A stretch of DNA of 64,000 bases, taken from positions 248,001 through 312,000 of the forward strand of contig CAUWAG010000010.1 in the NCBI GenBank assembly GCA_963556695.1, given 5' to 3'. Positions 33,570-45,286 of this stretch are shown here, in pieces. Source of the stretch: Anthostomella pinea (lineage: Eukaryota; Ascomycota; Sordariomycetes; Xylariales; Xylariaceae). The translations under genes and the position numbers were made by a program. The notes under the pieces were generated by a model, which was given only the letters and a program-made list of their open reading frames with translations, was not told the DNA's origin and searched no databases. Every line of letters begins with the position of its first letter. The stretch's first letter is position 1.

Positions 33570-33793
33570 GATATCGCTTACTGTCAAACAGTGCGTATTA
33601 TGGTTGATCTTGTTGATAACGTGTATTCTGGTGATTCTGATGAGAGTGTGTGTATCTGAAGGATCTGCTGGTGTAAGCTACAGGGCCCGAAATTGCCCTA
33701 GAGCCCCTGTCGGTGCACTGCCACCTCCCTGACTCCACTGTGGCTTGCGTGCCATTTGACACTTACATGGCAGAAATTGTGGGAACCCAAGCG

Positions 33794-33802
33794 TTATCTG
33801 AT
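33794..33802 (-). promoter_or_regulatory. Putative SreA/GATA iron-regulatory site 2
   Basis: TTATCTGAT, i.e. ATCAGATAA on the minus strand, about 430 bp before the transporter start. Confidence 0.6.
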
Positions 33803-34222
33803 CACACTCAGCCAGAAGTGTGAGTGGGGAGGTGAGGGCATTTCTACGCCCCTCCTTCGTGCTTCCGGGCAGCTGCCGGGTATCTCGGGTGTCGCATAAA
33901 CCCATGCGACACCTGTGAAATTGAACTGTTTGTCCCAGAACAGATGACAGCAATGCATGAACGAGTTCAGTGTCTCGAGCCTCCACGGGATATACCGTTA
34001 CAGGGCACCTTTAACTTCTGGCGGGATAGCCGCTCTCTCTCCCGAGTCCTACGGATGCCCAACGTGGTACGCCCCACTACTAGTACCCGACTTCATGCGA
34101 AGCGCTGAACGCATCAGCTCACACTTCCAAAGTTGACCGACATCGCCTATGTCGCCTTGAGGCTCTTCGATGTTGAAATAGAAGCAAGTCACTGCGGCTT
34201 AATACCCCTTCCCCTTGGAGCA

Positions 34223-36217
34223 ATGCCCGAACTACATCGACGCGTTCCTCAACCAATTGATGTTGACATGGACGCTATCTCCAGCAGCCAGACGCCGCTG
34301 CTCAGCTCTACACCAAGCAGTGATGAGGGCGACCATGACCCGAGGGACTCATACGGCTCAACCTCGAGCAAGGACGACGTGTTGATCAATATCGATCCAC
34401 AGGGTGATGGCCTTTCCGGCGCCATATCCCAGGGTGGCGTGCAGCAAGCAGATGCCATCAATTTAGTATGGTCAAGAGCCGCGCTCGTGACGGCCTACTC
34501 ATTGTAAGATGATCATTCACCCCCCCGGACTGCTGCTTCCACGGTGGGAATGAAGTTGACCATCTTTTAGCATCTTTTTGTGCTCGTTTGCGAACGCCCT
34601 CCAGTGGCAGGTCATGTCTAACTTGATGCCCTTTGTCGTTAGCGAGTTCTCGTCGCATTCGTTGATACCCACCATTGGAATCGTAGCATCGATATTGAGT
34701 GGTGTATTGAAGTTACCGGTAGCCAAGGTCATCGATACATGGGGTCGTCCCCAGGGACTTGCCTCGATGATCGCACTGGCCACGTTTGGACTGATACTGA
34801 TGGCCACCTGCCGGAATGTCGAGACATACGTAGCAGCTCAGGTCAGGAAACAGCTCTATCACCTCTTGCACCGGGCTAATGCTTATCGCAGGTCATATAC
34901 CAAGTCGGAATCAGTGGCTTCTCCTACACCCTCGACATTATTGTCGCGGATACCTCATCGCTGAAGAACCGGACCCTCGCGTTCGCGTTCGCCGCCTCTC
35001 CGAACCTCATCACTTCGTTCATCGGCCCCGTAGTCGCTCGAGCATTTTACGAAAACAGCCGTTGGCGGTTGGCATTCGGCGCATCTGCCCTAGTCTTCGT
35101 CGTCTCATCGCTGCCAGTCCTTTCTATCTTGGCGCTGAATACGAAGAGAGCGAAATCTCTGGGCCTCTTACAGAAACCTACCAAGTCCGGCCCTTGGTCT
35201 ATGCATAGACTTCGCCAATGCCTTGTGGATTTTGATGGTAGGTGATTTCCTACAGAGTGAGCCCCTTGTTTCGATCTGACTTGGACAGCACTCGGTATGT
35301 TGCTCATAACAGCAGGCATGGCTCTAATCCTCGTGCCATTTTCACTTGCCAGCTCTTCAGCTACCAGCCATGGACTCGGCTCACATACGGCGGGTGTGAT
35401 CCTTGGTCTTGTGTTGATGGTAGCATTCGCGCTGCATGAGCGCAGGACAGATCGACCTTTCTTGAGGTTCTCGCTCCTCTTCTCCCATAATGTTGCAGGG
35501 GCTTGCTTGCTATCGGCCACCATCTTCGTGGCCTACTTCTCGTGGGATGGTTATTATACATCCTACCTACAGATCGTCCACGACCTCAGCATCACAAAGG
35601 CCGGTTATATTGGACACATCTACAGCATCGGATCTTCCATTTGGGCAATCGTGGTTGGATATTTGATCCGCCGTACCGATCGCTTCAAATGGCTTGCTGT
35701 GGCAGCGTTGCCCGTGCATATCTTCGGAGGCGCTTTGATGATTCTGTTCCGTCGCCCTGATACGCATCTCGCGTGGGTCATCATGTGCCAGGTTCTGATC
35801 ACTGTCGGTGGCAGTACACTGGTGATATGCGAGCAGATGGCTGTCATGGCGGTCGCGAACCACGCCGAGCTCGCCTCTGTGCTGGCACTGCTGTCGCTTG
35901 CTAGCTACATTGGATCAGCGATAGGGGGCTCACTGAGTGGCGCTATATGGAACACCGTCCTCCCAGAAGCCTTGGCCGAGCTGCTGCCGCAGTTGCCTGC
36001 TGACGAGTTGGCCCGGATTGGGTCGGATTTGAAAAAGCAGCTGAGCTATCCTATGGGAGACCCGATACGGCAAGGCATTATCGCGGCCTATGGTAGAGCC
36101 CAAGTGCGCATGTGCATTGCTGGCACCCTGGTCTCACTGATTGAGATTATCGCTGTCTTCATATGGAGAGACATCCGAGTCAGCCAATCTAAGCAAGTCA
36201 AAGGGACGGTGTTATGA
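34223..36217 (+). CDS. Siderophore-iron transporter, MirB/SIT family (MFS)
   Basis: Four exons: 34223-34503, 34571-34841, 34892-35237 and 35289-36217, all GT..AG and in phase, giving 608 residues. A hydrophilic Ser/Asp-rich N-terminus (about 85 residues) precedes the first membrane segment (ALVTAYSFIFLCSFANALQW). Family signatures: NLMPFVVSEFSSHSLIP, DIIVADTSSLKNRTLAF, FSWDGYYTSYLQIVHDL, YSIGSSIWAIVVGYLIRRTD and ASYIGSAIGGSLSGAIWN. These proteins are 14-segment H+ symporters taking up ferri-siderophores such as triacetylfusarinine C. It lies upstream of and co-oriented with the SidI-like ligase and has two SreA-type sites. The exact substrate cannot be read from sequence. Confidence 0.9.
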
Positions 36218-37001
36218 ACTAGAGGTCTAGAAGCTAGATCAAGTCTCCATCCACATGAGGATCTCACGAAGTAATGAGTCACGAATACACGACCTTCTAG
36301 TCGTCCTGAGCTCCGAAGTCATCGTACTGCATATCGCCTTTCTCTTCGTCGGGTACCGAGGCACCGCCTAGTCGCAGCATAGTCGCATCAGCCAAGCACG
36401 CCGTCGTATTCGGCAAGATCCACATGCATGCACGCACACACACCCATTCTGTTCCTCTCCGGTCTCGCAGCATCTCCGAATGTAACCATCAGCCACTGAT
36501 CCTGATCCAATCTTATCAGATCCGCTGATTAGATTCTCTCGGCCCATACATCCCTGTTTGAAAATTTGTCGCCCCAGCGCCATGCATCCCCCAGTCTGAG
36601 ACTTCGGAGGTACATGACGCAGTACACCAGGGTGAACCTCCATCGCCTTGGAAGATGCTGTTACCACTGGACCTCACGCGTGTCCGGGGCAGCACTTGAC
36701 CCAGAATATCCAGACATGGAATGGGCATTTAGAGATGTACTGCGATACGCCTCGGATCCTTGCCAACTCACCCTAAATTCGCCGGGACTCGTTGCGTTCT
36801 GGTCGCATACGGATTCACAATATCCTCGGAAGACCATCTAGTCCGGAATGTACCCTAGTAGACATCCATCTACCTGCACCTCAGGTGGTTTACTCTCGTT
36901 TCTCACTGCTTGGTAAGGGTTATTTGCCAACTTGCATAGTGATACCTTTCGGTCGAAAGCTCATGAGAATACGTTGATCGTCGCCGTTCACAGGACTCAC
37001 C
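36218..37001. other. Intergenic region between transporter and ligase
   Basis: No gene. It holds the iron-box at 36513 and is the presumed promoter of the ligase. Confidence 0.5.
36513..36521 (-). promoter_or_regulatory. Putative SreA/GATA site, extended form
   Basis: TTATCAGAT within TTATCAGATCCGC, 481-489 bp upstream of the ligase ATG. The extended 12-13-mer recurs before the transacylase and the oxidoreductase. Confidence 0.65.
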
Positions 37002-38865
37002 ATGGCCACACAAGAAGCAACACCCTCATTGCAGCTGGTATCTCAGTCACGCAGACAAAACATATCACTTCTACACGGTCCCGTCGATCCCCCATTGGTC
37101 GATCTGACTCTCGGCGAGCTCCTGGAACTACAATGCCAGCACCATGGCACACAAGAGTGCATCGTCACGCCCTGGACCGGTGCGAGGTGGACATACAACG
37201 AGCTGAACCAGCAGAGCTCCCAACTGGCGAGAACTCTGATGTCCATCGGCATCCGGGTTGGTGACAGGGTCGGCATCATGGCGGGAAACTGCGAGCAGTA
37301 TGCGGCCGTGTTCTTCGCAGTAGCACGCATCGGTGCAATACTGGTCATTCTCAACAACACGTACACGCCCACCGAAGCTCAATATGCGCTAAAGTTCTCC
37401 GGTACTTGAATCCAGATCAGAACCGCCTCAGTGCTTCATAACTGACTGTGCTCCAGACTGCAAGGTTTTCTTCACTACCCTGAAAATAGGGCGGGTGGAT
37501 AACACGAAGCTGCTCGGGGAACTGGCCAGCCAGAAGCAAGGCCCGGATGTCGTGATACTCCGAGGAGAGTCGCGATCATATCCCACGTACAGCGACCTGA
37601 TCAAGCAGGGGCGCAGAATGAGCAACGGTCACCTCCATCGCCTCGGCCGGAAAGTGCTCGCGCACAACGTCTGCAACCTGCAATTCACGAGCGGCACCAC
37701 GGGTCTCCCCAAAGCGGCCATGCTGACACACCACAACATCGTCAACAACGCGCGCTTTATTGGCGACCGCATGCGCCTCACGCCCGACGACATCCTCTGC
37801 TGCCCACCGCCCTTGTTCCACTGCTTCGGCCTGGTGCTCGGCCTGATGGCCGTCATCACCCACGGCGCCAAGATCGTATACCCGGAGGAGACGTTCGACC
37901 CAGCCGCCGTGCTGCGCGCCATCTCGGACGAGCGCTGCACGGCCGTGCACGGCGTGCCCGCCATGTTTGACACCCTCTTCAGCCTCCCGATGCCGGCCAA
38001 CTTCAACTGCGACAGCCTGCGCACCGGCATCATCGCCGGCGCCCCCGTGCCGCGCTACCTGATGGAGTTGCTGGTGGAGCGCTTCGGCATGACCGAGTTC
38101 ACGAGCTCGTACGGGCTGACCGAGGCGTCGCCAACGTGCTTCAACGCCTTCACGGACGACGCCATCGAGCGCCGCCTCACGACCGTCGGGACGCTGATGC
38201 CGCACGCTCGCGCCAAGATCGTCGACCACGAGGGCAACGTCGTGCCCGTGGGCGCGCGGGGCGAGCTGTGCATCGCGGGTTATCAGCTCCAGGCCGGGTA
38301 CTGGAACAACTCGGAGAAGACGGCCGAGGTGATGGCGTGCGACGAGGCTGGAGTGCTGTGGCTGCACACGGGTGACGAGGCTGTATTTGATGATCAGGGG
38401 TACTGCAGTATCACGGGGCGGTTTAAGGATATCATTATTAGAGGTGGGCTTATCATACCATATAATCTTGTATGCTTGGGGATATGCTTGCTGACCAACG
38501 TACAACAACTAGGTGGCGAGAACATCTACCCCCTCGAGATCGAAGAACGCCTCATGGCGCACCCGGCCATCACCCGCGCCATCGTCACGGGCCTCAAGGA
38601 CGCCCACTACGGCGAGGTCGTCGGCGCCTTCCTGCAGGGCGGACCTCAAGACAAAGAACAGGGTCAGCGGCCGACAGACCAGCAGATGCGCGACTGGGTG
38701 CAGCTGCAGCTGGGACGGCACAAGGCGCCGGCGCACGTCCTCTGGCTTGGCGAGGACGGCGTTCCGGTCGAGGTGCCCCTGACGGGCAGTGGAAAGGTGA
38801 AGAAGTTTGAGATGGCGCGGTTTGGGGAGGAGATACTGAAGAGGCGGAGGTTGGAGAAGCTGTGA
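37002..38865 (+). CDS. sidI: Acyl-CoA ligase, SidI-like (siderophore acyl activation)
   Basis: Three exons: 37002-37401, 37457-38443 and 38513-38865, giving 579 residues. The second intron (69 bp, GTGGGC..CTAG) is in frame; splicing it restores RGGENIYPLE. ANL-superfamily motifs: FTSGTTGLPKAAMLTHHN (from about 210), YGLTEASPT, LWLHTGDEAVFDDQGY, GRFKDIIIRGGENIYP and the C-terminal lysine motif TGSGKVKKFE. It should form an acyl-CoA from ATP, CoA and a carboxylic acid; in Aspergillus SidI makes mevalonyl-CoA. RQNISLLHG at residues 18-26 resembles a PTS2 peroxisomal signal, as known for SidI. Medium-chain or coumarate-type ligase activity is the alternative; the neighbours favour SidI. Confidence 0.85.
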
Positions 38866-39489
38866 TTAGGGGGTGGAAATGTGATAGCACTTGGATAAAT
38901 ATGACGCGTACCAAGACAACCTCCCATTTAGCACGCTATTGCCAAGCGGCGACGCCTCATCCAGTGCGAGTCGCGCCTGGTGGCCGTCACCTGTCACGTG
39001 AATATGTGCACCGTCACACGCATCGACAACTGCCTGGACAACTGCCTTGAACACAAACTACACTTTGAGATGGTGGGCCTAGTTTGAGTGGTGGAGGGGG
39101 GAACTGCGGAATCTGTTGACGAAGATTCGAGTAATAGGCGTTCTGCATTCACAGTAATGGCTACGTGGTGGGAGAGAATTGCATATATTGGGCCTGTCTA
39201 TGAAATCGAGGAAACTGCCACCCATATGATATCCCGCGCGTTCCCTAGCCCTAGCTGGAATGTAGAGCCATTCTGTAAAGAGCGAATCTGATGTACTTGT
39301 CGAAACGTTTGTCCCCTTCGGCCTTTGTGGAGGGTGGTAATCATTGCGGTGTCTACTAGTACGGTCAGTGGTTAATCGGTCAGGGTCTTTGATGGTCTCG
39401 TTGCGCCTTCCCCTGTAGTCACTTACTCTTTGTCTTGATCTTCTCAGCTGTTCGCGTCCGTTGCCTTGATTCCACAGATCACGATATGG
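38866..39489. other. Intergenic, no gene seen
   Basis: Normal composition; no supported reading frame or repeat. Confidence 0.4.
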
Positions 39490-39936
39490 TCAAGCCTGCT
39501 CCTTCTGCGAAACCTGCTCCTCCTGCGAAACCTGCTCCTCCTGCGAAACCTGCTCCTCCTGAGAAACCTCCTCCTCCACAGCAGTAAGACAATCCAGCGT
39601 GATCTGTAGATTCATCAACTCCCTGACCTCCTTCAGCGGCATCAGCTCCTAGCTGTAGGCCCCTTCGGTATCCGCAAGCTTCTTCCTCAGGACACTGACA
39701 GCGTTCTCGACATGATCCTGCTGATGGTACCATCGGGCGATGCGCAAGGCGAGTGTCGGGGTTATGTTCTCCGTTTGCGATAGTAGATCGATGCAGTATA
39801 ACTGCTCCGCGTTGCTGGGGTCGATGAGGTCGATGAGTTGGGATTGTGCGGCTAGACTTAGGATCTTGGGGCCTATGTGGAAGTCCGATGCGAGAATGCT
39901 TCGTATTTGAAGGTCTTTTATCAGGTTCGTGGCCAT
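39490..39936 (-). pseudogene. Hypothetical protein with one in-frame TAG
   Basis: From ATG 39936 (MATNLIKDLQIRSILASDF) 95 codons run to TAG at 39649-39651. The same frame continues protein-like (ELMPLKEVRELMNLQITLD) to TGA at 39490, ending in a VSQEEQ hexapeptide repeat encoded by an 18-bp tandem. The stop is most easily explained as CAG to TAG. The conserved-looking part is helical and may be TPR-like (ALRIARWYHQQDHVENAVSV). Family not recognised. Alternatively the true product is just the first 95 residues. Confidence 0.45.
39495..39566 (-). repeat. 18-bp tandem repeat x4
   Basis: Four units of CCTGCTCCTCCTGCGAAA with minor changes, encoding the VSQEEQ repeat of the overlapping minus-strand frame. 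Confidence 0.85.
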
Positions 39937-41616
39937 GGTTCCAGCGAAAAGCTCGGGTGGTAGTGTGGGCGAGGTTGGGTTGCTGTTTGTTTGTGGTTTG
40001 GATGGGTCACCATGTATCCAAGAATGAAGGCACACAAATAAAGCCCAAGTATCAGCTAGAGATTGCCCCCCGCCGTCCCCGGCCATGGCAGAGTGTTGAA
40101 GCATGCGGGTCAGCTTGCCTCGGCGTCGGCGATGGTGACAGACTTCCAAGGAATTGGGAGGTAATTTTTCCAGCTTTGGGTGACAGCCACAGATATTCAA
40201 AGAAACTTGTTAATCCTGAGGCATCGCACAAGGGTCTTAATATTTCGGGCCTTGTGAATGGGGCCAACTGCGTGGATCGCCGGAGCTGCCCAAGGCATCA
40301 GTAGATGTGAGTGCCTGATCTGGATGGCAATGGATGATTTTTACGCCTGTAGCACGGAGCGGTCGTCCTTGGTGAGCGTTGTTGATAGGGTAGACAATGT
40401 TCGCGCTCTTCGTACGCGAAGCAAAAGGTGGACACAAGCGAGCCTTTGTTATATATAACCAGTATGTTCTATGTGCGGTCCTGCCGTTCTTTACCTAGGA
40501 GATGACCGGTGAACGTATATGCAATGGTCTGGGGCCTTTCGGCGAGATTTTCTCGCATTGGATATATGGGGGAGGATAATAGTAAGAACACAATGTTTCG
40601 AGCAGGCTCTAAGGTTAGATTTGTCGGCCAGGCTTTGCACACATGCCGCTTGGCGTAACGCATCGGGTCAGACGGGGGCAGCAAGACGAGCCGGCGTGAC
40701 AGCAGGCGCGACAACAGGACTAGTGAGAGACTACCTAGACAAGGTCAGTGGAAATAGGGGAGGTGCAGTTGACGGCCAGGTGCCAGGTGACCACTGTAAG
40801 CGCAATCACCACTTGGCAGCAGCTGGCTGGATGGGAGGTCCTCTTGGTACATGTCACGGTGTGGAAGTGACGGCGACCTAGAAGGGGACACCGCTAGCAG
40901 ACACACACGAAGCAAGCAATCCCGCGGTTTGAGGCAAGTAGGAGATACGACGAGGTCATGTTGGCGTTGAGCGACGCATCTGACACGCGTGAGACGGCCC
41001 CCAAGCGACAATTTGATGATGGCAATGCACACGAAGACGAACGATGGCTCCGCCGCAACGCGTAATGAGGGCGCGTGCCAAACGAAATGGCGATATGCTG
41101 GACAGAGCAAGGGAAGGAGACACGGATACGGCGCTGCGGACGAGAAGCCCGGATACGCAGCTGGTTACTGGCGTTGAACAAGCTCTCTGATTAGCGATCG
41201 CGCGTGTGGATGAAGGCGTACGCAAGGCCAATGTGTTGGTGATAACATACGGCATGCACACTGAAAAGCGCGGGCGGAGTGCGTCGGGCATGCTTCCACG
41301 GCAAGTGCATCAACATCATCACACAGAAGCTTTCTCGCGGGAGGAGCACAGCAAGTAAGTCCTCTCCAGAGCACGCGCGGAGGCTGTCTGATGACGGGGC
41401 AAGCAGAGAAGTACACCAAATCAAACATATATGGCAGGATACACCAAGCGTGATAAGCATGTTTTCGCAGTGCTGGTATCGTAAAAGATGCCATCAAAGC
41501 ATTTCTATCAATTCATGCATCTTCTAACGGCAAAGACGTCCTAAAGCAATCAACCCAATAAGCGACGATGTCTCTCGACCACTGGTGCCCAAGATACACC
41601 CATCACTGCGTGATAT
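39937..41616. other. No gene supported
   Basis: Overlapping short frames on both strands, no motif, no splice-consistent gene, no repeat. Confidence 0.35.
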
Positions 41617-43047
41617 CTATCTTTTTTGCCTCTTTGAACTTGGCGGGGTCTCTGGAAGGTAGGAGTTGTCGATTTCATCGACAGTAGTATTGAAACTGTC
41701 GTCGATTTCATCAACAGTAGTATTGAAACTGTTGTCGGTTTCATCGACAGTAGCATCGTCCAAACCGTCGCCCAAACCATCGTCGTTTTCATCGACAGTA
41801 GCATCGTCCAAATCGTCGTTGTATTTCCACTCGACAGTAGAATCGTCGTCAAAAAAGGGGTCGTCTTTTTCATCGACCATGGCATCCTCATAATATCGCG
41901 GACTCATCACAGCAGGACTAGGGTCCAAATTCAAAGTTCGCGGAGTAGGTCGCGGCGGAGACGGTGCAAGAGTAGGATCATTGTCTTCTTCTGGTGGTCC
42001 GCCGAAGATTGGCAGCGGCTCCTGACCCTGAGCGAAGTCTCCCATCTGTCGATTCACATCCTCCAGGTGCCGTGTAGCATCCGCGTCCCGTGCAGCCCCC
42101 GGCATCACCACGCCAAGTGCTGGATCGGGACCAACCCCAAAAGAGTCATACCACATCGCGTATATGGGTCGCAGCTCCTACAGCTTCCGCATGACCATGA
42201 CTTCTCGCTCGAGCATTTGTTCCCCAAATTCCTCCACACCGTTATCTTTGCGACGTTTGACAAGCTCTAGAACCTGTTGTACCCAGCCCCCAGACGTCCA
42301 GGCGTTTTCGGAGATGTGCGGTCTGTATAGGGTCTCGAGCAGTTGCTTGATGATCACGAGGTTGGCCGGGCGCGTTACGCAGTGCTAGTACGCGAGGCTC
42401 AGGGTCAATGCCAGTGTCGGGTGGCGGAATCCCCTGGTGAGCCTGTCGATCCAGGCTGGATGGTGTTCGAGGGTGGAGTATTGGTTGGTCACTCTGATGA
42501 TTTCCTCACTGAGTGTCGACTGTTCGGCGTCCGCCAACATGAGGCGTGCCGAGTTGAACATATTGGACTTGACTCGTTCGATGAGGAGACTGAGGCCGGA
42601 GACGAACGGTACCATCATCGCCTCCTGATGCACAGGGTCTTCCAGGGCGGGGGGTTCCAGGGCGGCAGGTTCCCGGCTGGGGAATTTCATCCGGGGGATT
42701 GCCAGGCCGGAGGATGCCAGGTCGGACTCGGAGATGTCCATGTCCGTTGTTTTGTCGTCGTCGGATTCCATGGTGAGTGTTTTCTCGGAGTCAGAGTCGG
42801 AGAAATCCAAGGGCAGGCCGCGGTAATCGGGGTCCAGATGGTGGTGTCTCATGATGATTGTTTTTTTCTTGCGAAAGCCTTGTGGCGAGGTGGGGGCTCG
42901 TTTGAAGATGAGGGAGGTATGCTCCTGGTATCGTGTTGGGGTGTGGGCGGTTGGAGATGATGAAAATATGCTTCTGGTACCTATGTTGTTGTCGTGTGGG
43001 GGGATGGAGTGTTGTTGTGCATTGTTGTCGAAAACAGAAAAACGCAT
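41617..43047 (-). pseudogene. Hypothetical protein with two in-frame TAG codons
   Basis: ATG 43047 to the stop at 41617 is a single frame of 477 codons broken only by TAG at 42385-42387 and at 42178-42180. Sequence before, between and after the stops stays protein-like: KKKTIIMRHHHLDPDYRGLP with a Ser/Asp-rich tract, then LVIIKQLLETLYRPHISENA, then an acidic C-terminus with repeated TVDE(I/N/T)D units (36-bp DNA repeats) ending in a basic SSKRQKR, a possible nuclear signal. Both stops fit CAG to TAG. Family not recognised. A true gene lightly hit by C-to-T mutation is the best reading. Confidence 0.5.
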
Positions 43048-43522
43048 GAGCACGTTGCAGTTGCACTTGCCCAGTCTTGACTCACTTGAAAACCAATGGA
43101 CGGCTTCTCCTTCCACTACAGGTCTTTGGTATTCCACGGACCACGGAAATAAGGTACCTACCTTAACTATGAGGTAGGTAGGAGGTAAGGCACGAGCCGC
43201 CGTTGACAGTTCGCAGTTGACAGTAGTGGCTGCGCGTTATTCCTGGAAGGGGGGTGGATTAGAACCATTCGGCGTGGATGCACCCATGAGATATCGAGGT
43301 AGTAGACCTTGTGTGGGTTTCCGACTTCTCTTCTGGGTTTTGAATGCGAGGTAGTAGAGCTGAAGAGACTACCGAACCAGTTGTGAATATTCATTCATAT
43401 AGAGTCCTGCTATTTGCACCTTGTCTCCACACCACAAATGTCAGCCAGCTGCAATACAGCCCCCTATCTCAGCACAACTGCACCAACAACTGCGCCGACA
43501 ACTGCACCGACAACCTCGAATT
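43048..43522. other. Intergenic, no gene seen
   Basis: Contains a short CAACTGCACC-type repetition near 43465-43515 but nothing coding. Confidence 0.35.
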
Positions 43523-43537
43523 AATGGTAAGCTGTAA
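43523..43537. repeat. SINE target-site duplication, left
   Basis: AATGGTAAGCTGTAA, identical to 44100-44114. Confidence 0.93.
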
Positions 43538-44099
43538 TTGATTGATTGATTTTATTTATCGTGGGTGCAGTCCCTCAACAGGGCAAACCACGCCTCCCAG
43601 AGCCATTGCATCGCAAGGTTGTAGAGGTGTCAGTCTAGATACATTCAGATCCGCGCACGAGCCCATCCTCGCTATAGCGGTACCAACCTGGAGTGACCAG
43701 ATGGTTTTAGTCAATACCCAAGCACGATTCCGTATTCCGTCAGAAAAACCTCCTGTCCAGTGACAAAGCGACCCAGTGGAGCTCAGTCCTCTGGTGTACA
43801 TATCGTTCCAGTAGCCGTTCGATATATGTCGTATTGGTGGATAAAACAGGTGTTTGTTTTCTGCTAGCAAGGGAAACCATAAGGGGAAAAACCTCGCAGG
43901 AGTGGGTGTTATAGAGACAAGCTGTTTGGTTATCGGGCTCTGCGATAATGGGGCCTCTCCACTGTCGTGTGCTGGTTGTCGACTTGCACAAGCCGGGTCA
44001 GAAAAGGGGCCGTAGCAGGATTCGAACCCACTTGTTCTCGTCGCCCACCGCACAAACGAGAACACAACCAGGCGCATTTGACCATTGCGCCATACGGCC
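43538..44099 (-). mobile_element. tRNA-derived SINE with a LINE-type 3' tail
   Basis: 562 bp bounded by a perfect 15-bp TSD. Read on the minus strand it starts with a tRNA-like head of about 92 bp (44099-44008): acceptor arms GGCCGTA and TACGGCC pair fully, the D stem is GCGC/GCGC, A box TGGCGCAATGG (44082-44092) and B box GGTTCGAATCC (44018-44028). The middle is SINE body. Positions 43627-43583 match the LINE tail at 7003-7047 (about 40/45), and the element ends in AATC repeats. Fungal SINEs of similar size are known (Foxy, Mg-SINE). It is transcribed by Pol III and mobilised in trans by a LINE. Confidence 0.9.
44008..44099 (-). other. tRNA-like head of the SINE (Pol III promoter)
   Basis: Folds like a tRNA at acceptor, D and T arms, but the anticodon region is replaced by a long GTTCTCGT/ACGAGAAC hairpin. 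It is not a functional tRNA gene. The acceptor and A-box sequence vaguely recall tRNA-Arg. Confidence 0.8.
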
Positions 44100-44114
44100 A
44101 ATGGTAAGCTGTAA
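44100..44114. repeat. SINE target-site duplication, right
   Basis: AATGGTAAGCTGTAA, identical to 43523-43537. Confidence 0.93.
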
Positions 44115-44398
44115 GCTTGGTGGTTAGCCCGCTGCGAGCCGCCTGGGGAGATGGGGATAGAGACAAGGTGCGAATAAGGAGTTCTGACAAGGTGTAAATA
44201 GTAGGACTCTTCATATATGATCAATTTTGGGGCCTATTAGCACTTACTCCTACTCCTACCACCGTATTCTGGCAGCCAGGCACTCGGTGGTCGTTCAATA
44301 GAAGTTCAGTACTGGAATCAAGGGGCAGTGGTATTCATGCAAGAGCCATACTTCGAAATTGGGTAGGAGAATCCGCTGGCCCATTGAGGACCATTTCA

Positions 44399-45286
44399 TT
44401 ATCCTATTACAGTTCCAATGCGATGGTGAGTATAAAAGTATAAAGAAATCGCTTTTACGCTGACACCGTCATCTATCCCCTTGAAGCCTTTGGCCCATGG
44501 TTCAACGACGTTTGAATCAAAGCTTTCAGTGTGTCTTGCCGACCTCAGCATTCCTTCGCCATCATTCTGCGTCCTTGCTTCTTGCAGCTTCGGTCTAGCA
44601 TACCAGAGCGCCATCTGGATATCCATGAGATCGCTAATCTCGTTCAGCTCAGCCATCTCCCCGGAGTCGATTTATTTCTTATCATTGGGCTCTTCGGCGC
44701 TAGGTGAGCGCCAAAGCCAGACATCCCCAGAGTCTCGGTTCATATATGCGAGCTTTTCCCCCGGGATTTTCTCCACCAGCTCAAAGTTCTTCCGTTTGAG
44801 GTGCCATTCTACCATCCGGTAGGTGAGCGCCTGCGTTCTGTTGGTGATCTGGGTCCCTAGCTTATGTACGAATTTGTCAATTCCGGTTGCATCCGGGTCG
44901 CATTTTCGGCGGTGGATCAGCTCCGCGATAAAAGCCTGGCATTCTTCTGTGAGGGTCGTTACACCAGCCTCAACTACTTTCCGAATTCGTCTGAAGCGTC
45001 TCTTGTTGCCCCTCGTTTCCTTGGCCTTAGCGGCAGGATCCATAGTTCCCTCGCCCTCCACCTTCTGCGCAGCGGGGGTCGTCGTTGTGCCTTTGGGCGA
45101 GTTTGGCATGCGCGGTGTGCGACCCGGTTCTCGTGACGACGTTGCAACAGACTGTCCTGGAGTTGTATCTGCGAGATCAGGTGGGTTGGCAGTTGGCTGA
45201 GGCGGTCGGGGTGGCAAAGTGGCTGGCTGGGGCAGCGGCAGGATGGTTTGCCTGTGCGTCGGAGTGGTTTCCAAGTGGTATTCCAC
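44399..45286 (-). pseudogene. Hypothetical protein with one in-frame TAA
   Basis: One frame from about 45286 (Pro-rich N-terminus) to 44399, interrupted only by TAA at 44672-44674. Before the stop: a basic segment KAKETRGNKRRFRRIRKVVE, then ECQAFIAELIHRRKCDPDA and YRMVEWHLKRKNFELVEKIP; after it: EISDLMDIQMALWYARPKLQ. The frame upstream of 45286 is open in a neighbouring frame (more proline-rich sequence to about 45570), suggesting a frameshift or unseen intron, so the start is uncertain. The TAA fits CAA to TAA. Family not recognised. Confidence 0.45.

Larger units (their letters stand above)
33141..34222. other. Upstream region of the siderophore transporter
   Basis: Normal composition. It contains two ATCWGATAA boxes (annotated separately) and a short segment at 33690-33755 similar to 11606-11680. 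A Cys-rich translated stretch near 33185-33260 is not recognised. No gene is supported. Confidence 0.4.

Noticed and set aside
37576..38508. A 310-codon minus-strand open frame
   Set aside because: It is the antisense shadow of the GC-rich second exon of the SidI-like ligase, and its composition (His, Val, Ala, Arg rich) has no family features.
37495..38865. Reading the SidI-like ligase through without the second intron
   Set aside because: The 23-codon insert would split the conserved RGGENIYP motif; a GT..AG intron restores it exactly.
44008..44099. A tRNA gene
   Set aside because: A and B boxes and acceptor pairing are present, but the anticodon arm is replaced by a long hairpin and the segment is the head of a TSD-bounded SINE.
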